A stretch of DNA of 36,580 nucleotides from assembly GCA_026397505.1 (NCBI GenBank), contig JAPLUR010000010.1, forward strand, positions 1-36,580, written 5' to 3'. The position numbers and the translations under genes were made by a program. The notes beneath the pieces are model-generated. The model worked only from the letters and a program-made list of their open reading frames with translations, made no database searches and was not told where the DNA came from. Position 1 is the stretch's first letter. Every line of letters begins with the position of its first letter. This DNA comes from Candidatus Zixiibacteriota bacterium. Its GTDB lineage: Bacteria > Zixibacteria > MSB-5A5 > GN15 > PGXB01. This document shows, piece after piece, positions 6,671 to 14,518 of the stretch.

Positions 6671-9129
6671 AGTTGATGGAACTTGAGATTTGGAATGTAA
6701 GGGGAATCCCTTACCTAAAGCTCACGCCAAACGGGAAAAACTTGCTAATATGGGGACCTAATGGGTGCGGCAAGAGTGCGGTAGTAGATGCCATCGATTT
6801 CCTGCTTACGGGACGAATATCGCGTCTGACGGGAAAGGGTACTGCAGGTTTGTCGCTAAGCAAGCATGGACCGCATGTTGATCACGAACCCGAGGACGCG
6901 AAGGTTCGTGCAGTCATAATGCTGCCTGACGGCGCGACCAATACGGAACTTGTGAGATCGATGGCGGCACCCAACCGGCTCGACTATGATCATAAATTGG
7001 AGTCATCTCTCAGTCCCATTCTCGCTACCGCTTCGCAGGGCCAACATGTTTTGACAAGGCGAGAGATACTGAAATATGTGACGGCGGAGTCTAGCAGTCG
7101 AGCACAGGAGATTCAGGATCTCCTGAACATTACTGAGATTGAGGATATCCGAAAAGCTCTTGTAAAGGTGGCTCATGAAACTGAGAAAGGGCTCCAAACA
7201 GCAAAACGTCTTGAGGATGCAGCAAAAGCGGCAGCAGGCGCAACTACCCTGTTGAAAACATACGAATCCACTGCCGTGCTTAACTTTGCGAATGATAATC
7301 GCGTGCTGCTGAAAGGTGCCACACTAAGCGATTTACACTCAACAACGTTGAAGGTGGGCATTACTGCGCCACCAGCTCCAAGCACTTCGATTTCTTACAA
7401 CGTTGCCATACTTGAGAAGGATATACAGGGCCTCAAGGATCAAATGTCCGGTGAGCGGCAAGAGGAGGCGGTAGGACTAGTACAGAATCTCACAGCAAAA
7501 GTCGCAGGGATATGTTCTGACCCAGAAGCACTACGTGCCCTCTCTTGTTTAAACTTGGTGGAACTAGGTATTGGTCTCATCGACGACTCCGACAGTTGCC
7601 CGCTGTGTGAAACTATGTGGCCGCCCGGAGAATTGCGGGCACTCCTGCAAAGGCGTCTCATTGCCGCACAGTCCACCAAGGAGCAAAAAGAGCAGATAAT
7701 GGAGCTGGCATCTAAATTGACGACACTCTTGAACACCGCGATTCTTGGAGTGGAATCAATTGTCAGGGTCGGGAAACTCTTGGCCCTGGATGTAGACGTG
7801 TCAGCGCTTGAGGTCAGATTAAGCACTCTAAAGGGACTCTCGCAAATCATTGCAGAGCCGATTGAGAAGTCTAATGAACTGGCCAATGCACCAACAATTT
7901 TGCGTGAGAATTTTCTCGCGGGGACCCTTGTAGATCGTCTCGAACATATTCGCGCGGTCGCAGAAGCGTCGTGCCCGAAACCAACACCTGAGCAGACGGC
8001 ATGGGATACCCTTACTCACTTGGAAGAGAACCTGAAGGCCTTAGAGAAGGCACAAGCAGATCTCACCAAGGCTGTACTCGCTCAGAAGAGAGCAGAATTA
8101 CTTCTCGCGGACTTCCTGTTAGCGCGTGATACAGTCTTACAAAGACTCTACGATAGCATACGCGATCGCTTTGTTGAACTTTACAGGCAACTTCACAAAA
8201 TCGATGAATCGGTTTTTGCGGCGACTATCGTGCCCGACGGCGCAGGGCTCGATTTCCAAGTCGATTTCTATGGTCGCGGGCTGCACCCCCCGCACGCACT
8301 CCACAGTGAGGGACACCAAGACAGTATGGGGCTTTGTCTCTACATGGCCCTTGCAGAGCGACTTACAAAGGGGCTAATCGACTTGACTATCTTTGACGAC
8401 GTAGTAATGTCAGTGGACGCGGATCACCGCCGCCAGCTTTGTGAGATGCTCGCTGGCGCTTTCCCCGAGCGCCAATTTCTTATTACAACACACGACAGAA
8501 CTTGGGCAAGCCAGCTTCAGTATTTGGGCGTTGTATCGAAGGCCGCGGTTTATGAGTTCACGAACTGGAACATTGCGTCAGGCCCCGCGGTGGATTTTGA
8601 TGAGGCAATTTGGGATCGCATTGATGAAGACTTGAAGGAAAATGCGGTATCGTCGGCAGCACATAAACTACGGTGGGGATCAGAACAGTTCTTCCAGCTA
8701 GTATGTGATGCACTTCGTGTGCCTGTCGTTTACACACTTGATGGAAAACACGAGCTGGGCGAATATTTGATACCGGCCATGAATTATTACAAGAGCCTTG
8801 TAGCCAAGGCACAAAAAGCAGCAAAGTCATGGGGAAATTCCGAACTTGAACAAGCCCTTGTTGAGATCGATAGTGTCAGGAGCGCGATATTTAGCCGAAC
8901 TCACGCGGAACAATGGGGGATCAATGCGAATGTGCACTACAACAATTGGGCTAACTTCACACCAAATGACTTTAGACCAATTGTAGAGGCGTTTGCAGAT
9001 CTACATGGACTGTTTAAGTGCAATAAATGTCAGTCATTACTCACACTCGCGATGACAGATATGAAACCTGTTACTGTAAAATGTCGTTGCGGTAATGTGG
9101 ATTGGAACTTACTGACAAAGAATGACTAA
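6667..9129 (+). CDS. RecF/SMC-like AAA ATPase with CxxC hook and C-terminal zinc ribbon
   Basis: An 820-residue ATPase of the RecF/SMC/Rad50-like class. It begins with a strand-rich segment leading to the Walker A motif GPNGCGKS (30-37). A long, partly coiled-coil middle contains CPLC at 311-314 at the turn, reminiscent of a Rad50-type zinc hook. The Walker B region is LTIFDDVV (D577, D578) and the H-loop TTHD carries H609. Residues about 640-780 are an extra helical domain, and the tail has two cysteine pairs (C785/C788 and C806/C808) typical of a zinc ribbon. The protein probably acts on DNA or RNA ends in the cytoplasm. Isolated ATPases of this design next to a small partner and mobile DNA are common in anti-phage systems, so defence is likely but unproved. 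It follows the 66-aa gene with a 4-base overlap. Confidence 0.8.
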   Translation: MKLMELEIWNVRGIPYLKLTPNGKNLLIWGPNGCGKSAVVDAIDFLLTGRISRLTGKGTAGLSLSKHGPHVDHEPEDAKVRAVIMLPDGATNTELVRSMAAPNRLDYDHKLESSLSPILATASQGQHVLTRREILKYVTAESSSRAQEIQDLLNITEIEDIRKALVKVAHETEKGLQTAKRLEDAAKAAAGATTLLKTYESTAVLNFANDNRVLLKGATLSDLHSTTLKVGITAPPAPSTSISYNVAILEKDIQGLKDQMSGERQEEAVGLVQNLTAKVAGICSDPEALRALSCLNLVELGIGLIDDSDSCPLCETMWPPGELRALLQRRLIAAQSTKEQKEQIMELASKLTTLLNTAILGVESIVRVGKLLALDVDVSALEVRLSTLKGLSQIIAEPIEKSNELANAPTILRENFLAGTLVDRLEHIRAVAEASCPKPTPEQTAWDTLTHLEENLKALEKAQADLTKAVLAQKRAELLLADFLLARDTVLQRLYDSIRDRFVELYRQLHKIDESVFAATIVPDGAGLDFQVDFYGRGLHPPHALHSEGHQDSMGLCLYMALAERLTKGLIDLTIFDDVVMSVDADHRRQLCEMLAGAFPERQFLITTHDRTWASQLQYLGVVSKAAVYEFTNWNIASGPAVDFDEAIWDRIDEDLKENAVSSAAHKLRWGSEQFFQLVCDALRVPVVYTLDGKHELGEYLIPAMNYYKSLVAKAQKAAKSWGNSELEQALVEIDSVRSAIFSRTHAEQWGINANVHYNNWANFTPNDFRPIVEAFADLHGLFKCNKCQSLLTLAMTDMKPVTVKCRCGNVDWNLLTKND

Positions 9130-9162
9130 GTATTCTCTTTAGCAACGTAGGTCTCTCTTGGC

Positions 9163-9660
9163 CTACTGGTTTTTCACTTTGCCAACCCAGGGCGGAGCCG
9201 AATCGATTGTCTGCCGAAGCATAAGATATAATTGGGCGGCATGATGCTGGACATGACGCATGGTATACAAAAGCAATTCAAAGTTGGTCAGTTCCGGCCT
9301 CTTGGAGCCACACGATTGATTGGCGGTCTCATCAGCCAGAGCCAGTATTGCCGCACGGCATTTCTCGCGTCCATGCTTGAGATAAGTATGAAGCTCCTCT
9401 TTGGAGTACACCCGCGGAGGAAGGACACCGGCCGGATCCATCTCCTCAAGACCAAAAGGGGCAGGAGGAGTAAACCGTTCCGCGGATTCCGACAAATAAA
9501 AATCAAGCCAGAAGAGGGTGTGGGAGGCCACATACCAATATTCCGGTTTTCGCGAGCGGTCGCCCCAAATTTTATCGGGGCAGGCGAGCAGGGCATTTTC
9601 AAGCATGTCAATGGCGGCTCCAAATTGCCGCCAAATGGTTGTTTTCCAATAGGTATCCAT
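9163..9660 (-). CDS. DinB-superfamily four-helix metal-binding protein
   Basis: About 165 residues from the ATG at 9660, which has TGGAG just upstream; a TTG at 9684 would add eight residues. The pattern MDTYWKTTIWRQFGAAIDML, then ASHTLFWLDFYLS with a histidine in helix 2, and MRHVQHHAAQLYLML with several histidines in a later helix, matches the DinB/YfiT-like four-helix bundle. In that superfamily three histidines bind a divalent metal. Members include thiol-dependent S-transferases and many unassigned proteins, so the reaction is unknown. The gene is transcribed divergently from the MsrB-MsrA gene and convergently with the ATPase gene, with only 33 bases between the latter two stops. Confidence 0.7.
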   Translation of the reverse strand: MDTYWKTTIWRQFGAAIDMLENALLACPDKIWGDRSRKPEYWYVASHTLFWLDFYLSESAERFTPPAPFGLEEMDPAGVLPPRVYSKEELHTYLKHGREKCRAAILALADETANQSCGSKRPELTNFELLLYTMRHVQHHAAQLYLMLRQTIDSAPPWVGKVKNQ

Positions 9661-9701
9661 ATTTCTCCATTTCTCCTGAGACAATTTGAATAAACATAAT
9701 C

Positions 9702-9720
9702 TGCGGGACGGTTGCCCGCA
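9702..9720. repeat. Short inverted repeat between divergent genes
   Basis: TGCGGG (9702-9707) pairs with CCCGCA (9715-9720) across a 7-base loop. It lies in the 210-base gap between two divergent starts, where an operator would be expected. No T-tract follows. The rest of the gap shows no gene. Confidence 0.35.
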
Positions 9721-9870
9721 ATCACTTTATAGTAAAGAATGATAGTCAAGACCGCCAGGGGGGCTTGGCCTGCGGGTCTGGAACTAATCACGCTCGGAGA
9801 TTGTTTTGCAGATAAATATATGGCCGTTGGCCCGGCTGGATTTTGCCCGGCTCAAGGATAAATTATTCTT

Positions 9871-10842
9871 ATGCAACTTGGAAAGAGTTATATATCGCTT
9901 ATGCTTCTGCTGGCCGTGGCGGTCACGGCGGCGGTGATCAGTTTCCCGTCGCGGCCATTGATATCCAAAGCGAATACCGAGGAGAATGCGATGACATACA
10001 ATAAATTGACACCGGAAGAAGAACGGGTGATTATTCACAAGGGAACGGAGGCGCCGTTCTCGGGGATATATTATAAGTACACCGCGGACGGCACGTATAC
10101 CTGCAGACAGTGCGGCGCGCCGCTGTTCAGTTCCAAAGACAAATTCGATGCCGGCTGCGGCTGGCCGAGTTTTGATGACGAAATTCCCGGCGCGGTCAAG
10201 CGAACGCTCGATGCCGATGGTATCCGCACCGAAATAACCTGCGCCCGCTGCGGCGCGCATCTGGGGCACCTGTTCGAGGGAGAGCAGATCACTCCCCAAA
10301 ATGCCCGCTATTGTGTCAATTCGATTTCGATGGATTTCACGCCGGTCGCACGGGGAACCAAAACCGATACGGCCTATTTTGCGGGAGGCTGTTTCTGGGG
10401 GACGGAGTACCTTCTTCAGCAGGCCGAGGGAGTACTATCGACACGGGTCGGCTATATGGGCGGCCACACGACCAATCCAACGTATGAAGAAGTCTGCGAT
10501 CATACTACCGGGCATGCCGAGGCGGTCGAGGTGGTATTCGATCCGGCCAAAACTGATTTTGAAACACTGGCGCGGCTGTTTTTCGAGATTCACGACCCGA
10601 CCCAGAAAAATCGCCAGGGGCCGGATATCGGCGATCAATACCGCTCGGCCATATTTTACAGGAATGAGATGCAGAAACAGATTGCCGAAAAATTGATTTC
10701 CATTTTGAAAGGGAAGGCGTACGATGTGGTCACCGAGGTGACCCCGGCCGAGAAGTTCTGGGAGGCGGAGCAGTATCATCAGGACTATTACGAGCATACC
10801 GGCAAACAACCATACTGCCATATATATAAGAAACGATTCTAA
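9871..10842 (+). CDS. msrAB: Bifunctional peptide-methionine sulfoxide reductase, MsrB-MsrA fusion
   Basis: A 323-residue protein that repairs oxidised methionine of both stereochemistries. Residues 7-25 are a hydrophobic signal or anchor. The MsrB domain (about 42-158) has the four zinc cysteines C78, C81, C124 and C127, the GCGWPSF motif, and catalytic C148 in RYCVNS. The MsrA domain (about 165-323) has catalytic C174 in GGCFWG. MsrB reduces the R-sulfoxide and MsrA the S-sulfoxide. The first ATG has only a distant AAGGA, whereas the internal ATG at 9991 (MTYNKLTPEE) is preceded by GAGGAG at six bases, so a second, cytosolic form lacking the export signal is plausible. The next gene starts about 60 bases downstream. 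Confidence 0.95.
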   Translation: MQLGKSYISLMLLLAVAVTAAVISFPSRPLISKANTEENAMTYNKLTPEEERVIIHKGTEAPFSGIYYKYTADGTYTCRQCGAPLFSSKDKFDAGCGWPSFDDEIPGAVKRTLDADGIRTEITCARCGAHLGHLFEGEQITPQNARYCVNSISMDFTPVARGTKTDTAYFAGGCFWGTEYLLQQAEGVLSTRVGYMGGHTTNPTYEEVCDHTTGHAEAVEVVFDPAKTDFETLARLFFEIHDPTQKNRQGPDIGDQYRSAIFYRNEMQKQIAEKLISILKGKAYDVVTEVTPAEKFWEAEQYHQDYYEHTGKQPYCHIYKKRF

Positions 10843-10900
10843 ATTATTGTCTTATCCGGGCCATAATTGAGTATATTCATGGTCGGAGAGATGAACGGCT

Positions 10901-11665
10901 ATGAGATTCACTAAGGCTATTGTGCGGATACCAGGCCCCAGCATGGTCGACGGCCTCAGCTCGGCCGGATTGGGCAAGCCGGACTATGAAAAGGCGCTGG
11001 CTCAACATGCCGCCTACATTGACGCGCTCAAATTGTGCGGCCTTGAGGTAACGATCCTGCCGCCCGATAATGCTTATTCTGATTCGACATTTGTAGAGGA
11101 TACCACCCTGCTGACACCCGCCTGCGCTGTTATCATGCGGCCGGGAGCGCCATCGAGACGAGGCGAGACCGAAACGATCGAAACAGCTTTGAGACCGTTC
11201 TATTCCAACATCGAACGAATCATCTCTCCCGGTACCGCCGATGCCGGCGATATCATGATGGTCGGAAACCATTTCTATATCGGCCTTTCGCAACGGACAA
11301 ACAGGGAAGGGGCGGAGCAGATTATCGGGATATTAAACAAGTATGATATGAACGGCTCCACAGTAACTCTCAAAAACGCCCTGCATCTCAAATCGGGCAC
11401 GGCCTATCTCGAAAATGAATTTATGGTTTTGGCGGGAGAATTTGTCGGACGGCCGGAGTTTACTAAGTACAGAGTAATTCCGGTTCATGATGACGAAATC
11501 TATGCGGCCAACTGCCTCTGGCTGAATGGAACGATATTGATAGCCGCCGGGTATAATAAAATAAAGAAGGCTGTTGAATCGTGCGGATACAAGACGATCG
11601 CGCTTGATATGTCGGAATTTCGGAAGCTCGATGGCGGCTTAAGCTGCCTTTCCCTGCGATTTTAG
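10901..11665 (+). CDS. Dimethylarginine dimethylaminohydrolase (DDAH)-family amidinohydrolase
   Basis: A 254-residue protein of the guanidino-modifying superfamily. Family landmarks are FVEDT (64-68), DAGD (114-117), GLSQRTN (128-134), the histidine in LHLKSG (H162) and the C-terminal cysteine in GLSCLSLRF (C249), which would form the covalent thiouronium intermediate. DDAH hydrolyses methylated arginine to citrulline and methylamines. In bacteria close relatives also act on arginine or other guanidines, so the substrate is not certain. It lies just after the MsrB-MsrA gene on the same strand and may share its transcript. GGAGAG lies upstream of the ATG at a rather wide distance. Confidence 0.88.
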   Translation: MRFTKAIVRIPGPSMVDGLSSAGLGKPDYEKALAQHAAYIDALKLCGLEVTILPPDNAYSDSTFVEDTTLLTPACAVIMRPGAPSRRGETETIETALRPFYSNIERIISPGTADAGDIMMVGNHFYIGLSQRTNREGAEQIIGILNKYDMNGSTVTLKNALHLKSGTAYLENEFMVLAGEFVGRPEFTKYRVIPVHDDEIYAANCLWLNGTILIAAGYNKIKKAVESCGYKTIALDMSEFRKLDGGLSCLSLRF

Positions 11666-11775
11666 GCGAAAAGAATCTTGAAGACGCGATGTCGGAAGTC
11701 AGATTACCTGCAGGCTCGATTTTCCGCTTGATCCACTGACTTATATGCAGTAAATTATCTTAGAAGATTATCATT

Positions 11776-11803
11776 TTGAGCTCTGCGCTCGGTAGTTTAT
11801 AAA
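11776..11803 (+). promoter_or_regulatory. Promoter for arsM
   Basis: TTGAGC (11776-11781), 16 bases, then TATAAA (11798-11803), 33 bases before the arsM ATG. The gap from the upstream gene (11666-11836) shows no other feature, and no ArsR-type inverted repeat is obvious. Confidence 0.45.
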
Positions 11804-11836
11804 TGATACCTCAACGGTGCAGGAAAGGAAAAATAT

Positions 11837-12649
11837 ATGGATTCTCCGGATAAGATCAAATCACTTGTGAAAAAGAAATATGGCCAGATTGCTTTGGCCA
11901 AGGACCCGGCCGGTTGCTGCGGAGGCGGCGATTGTTGTTCCGGCACGGATTTCACCGTGTTCAGTGATGACTACTCGAAACTTGAGGGTTACAATCGCGA
12001 GGCCGATCTCGGCCTGGGGTGCGGTATCCCGACCAAACATGCGCAGCTGAAAGAAGGGCAGATCGTTGTCGACCTTGGTTCCGGTGCGGGAAATGATGTT
12101 TTTGTGGCGCGGCGAATTGTCGGCGATAAAGGAATGGTAATCGGCATCGATATGACCGAAGCCATGATTGAAAAAGCGCGGGAAAATAATCTGAAGATGG
12201 GTTACACCAATGTCGAGTTTCGTCTGGGAGATATCGAAAGCCTGCCGGTGACGGAAAATACCGCGGACAGAGTCATAAGCAATTGTGTGCTGAACCTGGT
12301 GCCCGATAAAAGTAAGGCGTTCGGCGAAATTTTCCGGGTTCTTAAACCCGGCGGTCATTTTGCCATTTCCGATATCGTTATCGAGGGAGAACTGCCGGAG
12401 AAAATTAAGGCGGCGGCCGAAATGTATGCCGGGTGCGTGGCCGGAGCGATTAGCAAGAATGCCTATCTTGAGACAATTATTGCGGCTGGATTTTGCGACA
12501 TTGCGGTGGTCAGCGAAAAGAAAATCGAATTACCTGACAGCCAGCTGAGCAAGTATCTTGATGCTGAAGGTTTGCAGGGTTTCAAAAAATCGGGAGCGGC
12601 CATTTTAAGTGTAACGGTCGTGGGGAACAAGCCTTTGGGGACAGATTAG
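11837..12649 (+). CDS. arsM: Arsenite S-adenosylmethionine methyltransferase
   Basis: A 270-residue class I methyltransferase of the ArsM family, which adds methyl groups from SAM to trivalent arsenic, giving methylated and finally volatile arsines. The SAM-binding loop is VVDLGSGAGND (78-87), followed by IGIDMT. The arsenic-binding cysteines of the family are present in context: the N-terminal pairs C27/C28 and C33/C34, C62 in GLGCGIP, C150 in SNCVLNLVPD and C200 in YAGCVAGA. AAAGGAAA lies upstream of the ATG. No arsR, arsC or efflux gene adjoins it, so it is a stand-alone arsenic resistance gene with its own promoter. Confidence 0.93.
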   Translation: MDSPDKIKSLVKKKYGQIALAKDPAGCCGGGDCCSGTDFTVFSDDYSKLEGYNREADLGLGCGIPTKHAQLKEGQIVVDLGSGAGNDVFVARRIVGDKGMVIGIDMTEAMIEKARENNLKMGYTNVEFRLGDIESLPVTENTADRVISNCVLNLVPDKSKAFGEIFRVLKPGGHFAISDIVIEGELPEKIKAAAEMYAGCVAGAISKNAYLETIIAAGFCDIAVVSEKKIELPDSQLSKYLDAEGLQGFKKSGAAILSVTVVGNKPLGTD

Positions 12650-12757
12650 CCCACAGTCGCCCCGAAATTTGCCGCGTGCAGAATAAATCACCCGCCGAAA
12701 TCTTTGGGGAGCGAATCGACTATTTTCTCTCGCCGTCGGGAACCCTTGAGTTTCGTA

Positions 12758-12809
12758 GTTTTGTAGATCAATGACCCCTTGGGGTCTTGACATTGCGCCG
12801 CAGGCGCAA
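12758..12809 (+). repeat. Structured dispersed repeat, copy 1
   Basis: Bases 12758-12794 match the complement of 20904-20940 at 31 of 37 positions, beginning GTTTTGTAG. Inside, GACCCC TT GGGGTC is a perfect palindrome. A perfect 7-bp hairpin follows (TTGCGCC 12793-12799, GCA loop, GGCGCAA 12803-12809). Copy 2 has a hairpin of the same shape but different sequence at the matching place. It lies just downstream of arsM. Confidence 0.7.
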
Positions 12810-12959
12810 ATCTCCTCCGCGTCAGTGCAGTCGAGCAACCCGACGTTTCATATAATAATCTGCCGGGCACAAAACCTTTTTCATTTTCTTCCGTAATATT
12901 CTCATATTAAAGTATAGGTGGATATCTTCCATTTTCCTTTAAAATGACGGAGCCATTTC

Positions 12960-13115
12960 GTGAAGAAAAGAAATCTGGGTTACCTTGGCTTATTAGGGAT
13001 GCTCGGTATTTTTGGCATGCTGGGCATGATTCCCGGTTATGAGTCCCTCTACGGTCTCTATGGGCTTTACGGGCTATTCGCCCTTTTTGCATTTTTCAGA
13101 TATCCGGATAAATGA
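12960..13115 (+). CDS. 51-aa hydrophobic membrane peptide with YGL repeats
   Basis: A short gene starting GTG at 12960, preceded by CGGAG (12948-12952) at seven bases. The product begins MKKRNLGYLGLLGMLGIFGM and continues with a motif repeated as YGLYGLYGLF before the tail FRYPDK. The basic start, two hydrophobic stretches with a break at PGYES, and basic end suggest a small two-pass inner-membrane protein. Similar short glycine-leucine-rich proteins are found in the DUF3796-like group, but I cannot confirm membership. A likely terminator follows at 13176-13205, supporting a real transcription unit. Confidence 0.6.
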   Translation: MKKRNLGYLGLLGMLGIFGMLGMIPGYESLYGLYGLYGLFALFAFFRYPDK

Positions 13116-13154
13116 CCTGAAGAAACAGCCCTGCAATTCAAAATTCCCCCCGAA

Positions 13155-13171
13155 TTCCACCTATGGTGGAA
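13155..13171. repeat. Perfect short hairpin
   Basis: TTCCACC (13155-13161), TAT loop, GGTGGAA (13165-13171), located between the 51-aa gene and the terminator-like hairpin. Confidence 0.4.
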
Positions 13172-13175
13172 TGAG

Positions 13176-13205
13176 TGGGGGGGTTGACAATTCCCTCCCA
13201 TTTTA
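13176..13205 (+). terminator. Likely terminator after the 51-aa membrane peptide gene
   Basis: TGGGGGGG (13176-13183) pairs with CCCTCCCA (13193-13200), one G-T wobble, 9-base loop, then TTTTA. Confidence 0.45.
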
Positions 13206-13213
13206 CCGTGATC

Positions 13214-13233
13214 GGCGGGTTCTCAAACCCGCC
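13214..13233. repeat. Perfect 8-bp hairpin
   Basis: GGCGGGTT (13214-13221), CTCA loop, AACCCGCC (13226-13233), without a T-tract. It sits directly before a dispersed repeat (13248-13287), so it may belong to a REP-like unit. Confidence 0.45.
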
Positions 13234-13247
13234 GCCGTACGGTATTA

Positions 13248-13287
13248 CTTGTTCCGTCAGGTCTCGCTTCCGCCAATGCGGAATCTA
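13248..13287 (+). repeat. 40-bp dispersed repeat, copy 1
   Basis: Matches 14064-14103 at 37 of 40 positions in the same orientation, starting CTTGTTCCGTCAG. The two copies flank the SnoaL-like lipoprotein gene. Confidence 0.75.
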
Positions 13288-13338
13288 GTACCCTACGCAA
13301 CTGCAAACGAGAGAAACGGCAGGACTCGGCCGTAACGG

Positions 13339-13881
13339 TCATTTCTGCGTTGCGGCGCTGTCGGACGGCTTGGGCTTCTCCTGAAAATCCTCAAGCGCGT
13401 GAGAGAAATGCATCTGCCGGATCTTCCACTCGCCATCGATCTTCTCCAGCACGCCGGTCCAGCGGACATTTACCCAGTTCGCAGGCTGGCCGTTCCATTC
13501 ATTGAAATCATCGAGGTAGCAAGACCACCAGGCGCAATCGCCGGAGCCTGACAGAGTAATCCGCAAATCCTTGAACTCGGATCTGACGCCTTTGAAGGCC
13601 GGATTCATGAACACCTGCTCCGTCAACGACTTAAACGCCTCAAAACCCGAGATTGTGCCGGCGTTATCAGGAGAGAACCAGAACAGCGATGAGTCATTTA
13701 CGAAGCAACTGTAGGACAACTCCTTGTCCTTGTTCAGCACCCACCTGATTGAGTTCTTGACTACCTGTTCGACCTTAGCTTTCTCGGTCACGGGATCCAC
13801 TTTTTGAGCCATGGTGCCACATCCTCCAATCAACAGGAGAATAATGAGTGTGACGCACCCGTAATTCATGCGTTTCGTCAT
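13339..13881 (-). CDS. SnoaL/NTF2-like lipoprotein
   Basis: A 180-residue protein with a lipoprotein signal: basic start, hydrophobic run VTLIILLLIGG and lipobox cysteine C21. Residues about 33-165 have the layout of the SnoaL-like/DUF4440 branch of the NTF2 fold: a helix beginning EKAKVEQVVKNSIRWVLNKD, a 'shed blood' style beginning of the sheet with FWFSPDNAGTISGFEAFKSL, and a final strand pair WVNVRWTGVLEKIDGEWKIR. Such domains bind small ligands or act as enzymes, but no catalytic set is clear. A strong AAGGAGAT precedes the ATG on the minus strand. The gene stands alone, flanked by the two copies of a 40-bp repeat. Confidence 0.75.
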   Translation of the reverse strand: MTKRMNYGCVTLIILLLIGGCGTMAQKVDPVTEKAKVEQVVKNSIRWVLNKDKELSYSCFVNDSSLFWFSPDNAGTISGFEAFKSLTEQVFMNPAFKGVRSEFKDLRITLSGSGDCAWWSCYLDDFNEWNGQPANWVNVRWTGVLEKIDGEWKIRQMHFSHALEDFQEKPKPSDSAATQK

Positions 13882-14518
13882 TTCAGTATCTCCTTTCTAA
13901 GTTTTCTATTATTTTTGCGTCCACCCAATAGATTTATGTCGTCAAACAATTTGAACACGAACTTACTTCAAGTTAAGATGCTCCTTGCCTGATAGCAACT
14001 GTTTTTCGATATGATTCTCTCCTTTCCCCGATTGTTTCTATCTTGATTCGCTCTCTAATATTCCTTGTTCCGTCAGCTCTCGCTTCCGTCAATGAGGAAT
14101 CTACCCAGCTGTTTTTGATATACCTGGCCGGGTGAGAAGAAAAGAAATATCTCATAACAAGAATTCCAAAATAGAACAAATCATACTGACAGGAATTGAC
14201 AGGGGTTCAGTATATATTGCATATCAGTTTTGGCCATCTCGCAGGGAAAGTACAACAACCGCAAGTCAGCTTGGATTCATCGGGAAACGGTAATTACTGG
14301 AGGATGTTTAGGCAGTTGTCGCTGTGACATTACCGTAATGCTCCTGGTGGTCCATATTTTCGATGGCAATTTGCATTAAGGTTCTTTCGCCTTGTTGCCG
14401 AGAGCAGCCGACATCTCTCGACATAACTGGGATTGATTTGAAAAGGCTTAAACTATTTTGAGATACCGGAATGCCTGAAGGAATACAGGGATTTCGCCCA
14501 TAGGAGGTCTTAATTTTT
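13882..14518. other. Intergenic region upstream of the radical SAM gene
   Basis: About 640 bases without a convincing gene. It holds the second copy of the 40-bp repeat (14064-14103) and a TTGACA at about 14194 followed by an AT-rich run that could be a weak promoter. At 14502-14508 is AGGAGGT, the ribosome binding site of the radical SAM gene. No precursor-like peptide was found here. Confidence 0.45.
14064..14103 (+). repeat. 40-bp dispersed repeat, copy 2
   Basis: Three mismatches relative to 13248-13287, same orientation. Confidence 0.75.

Noticed and set aside
12605-12870. Minus-strand frames downstream of arsM
   Set aside because: They are translations of the dispersed repeat; the same phrase (QDPKGSLIYKT-like) reappears from the other copy near 20920, so it reflects repeat sequence and not a gene.
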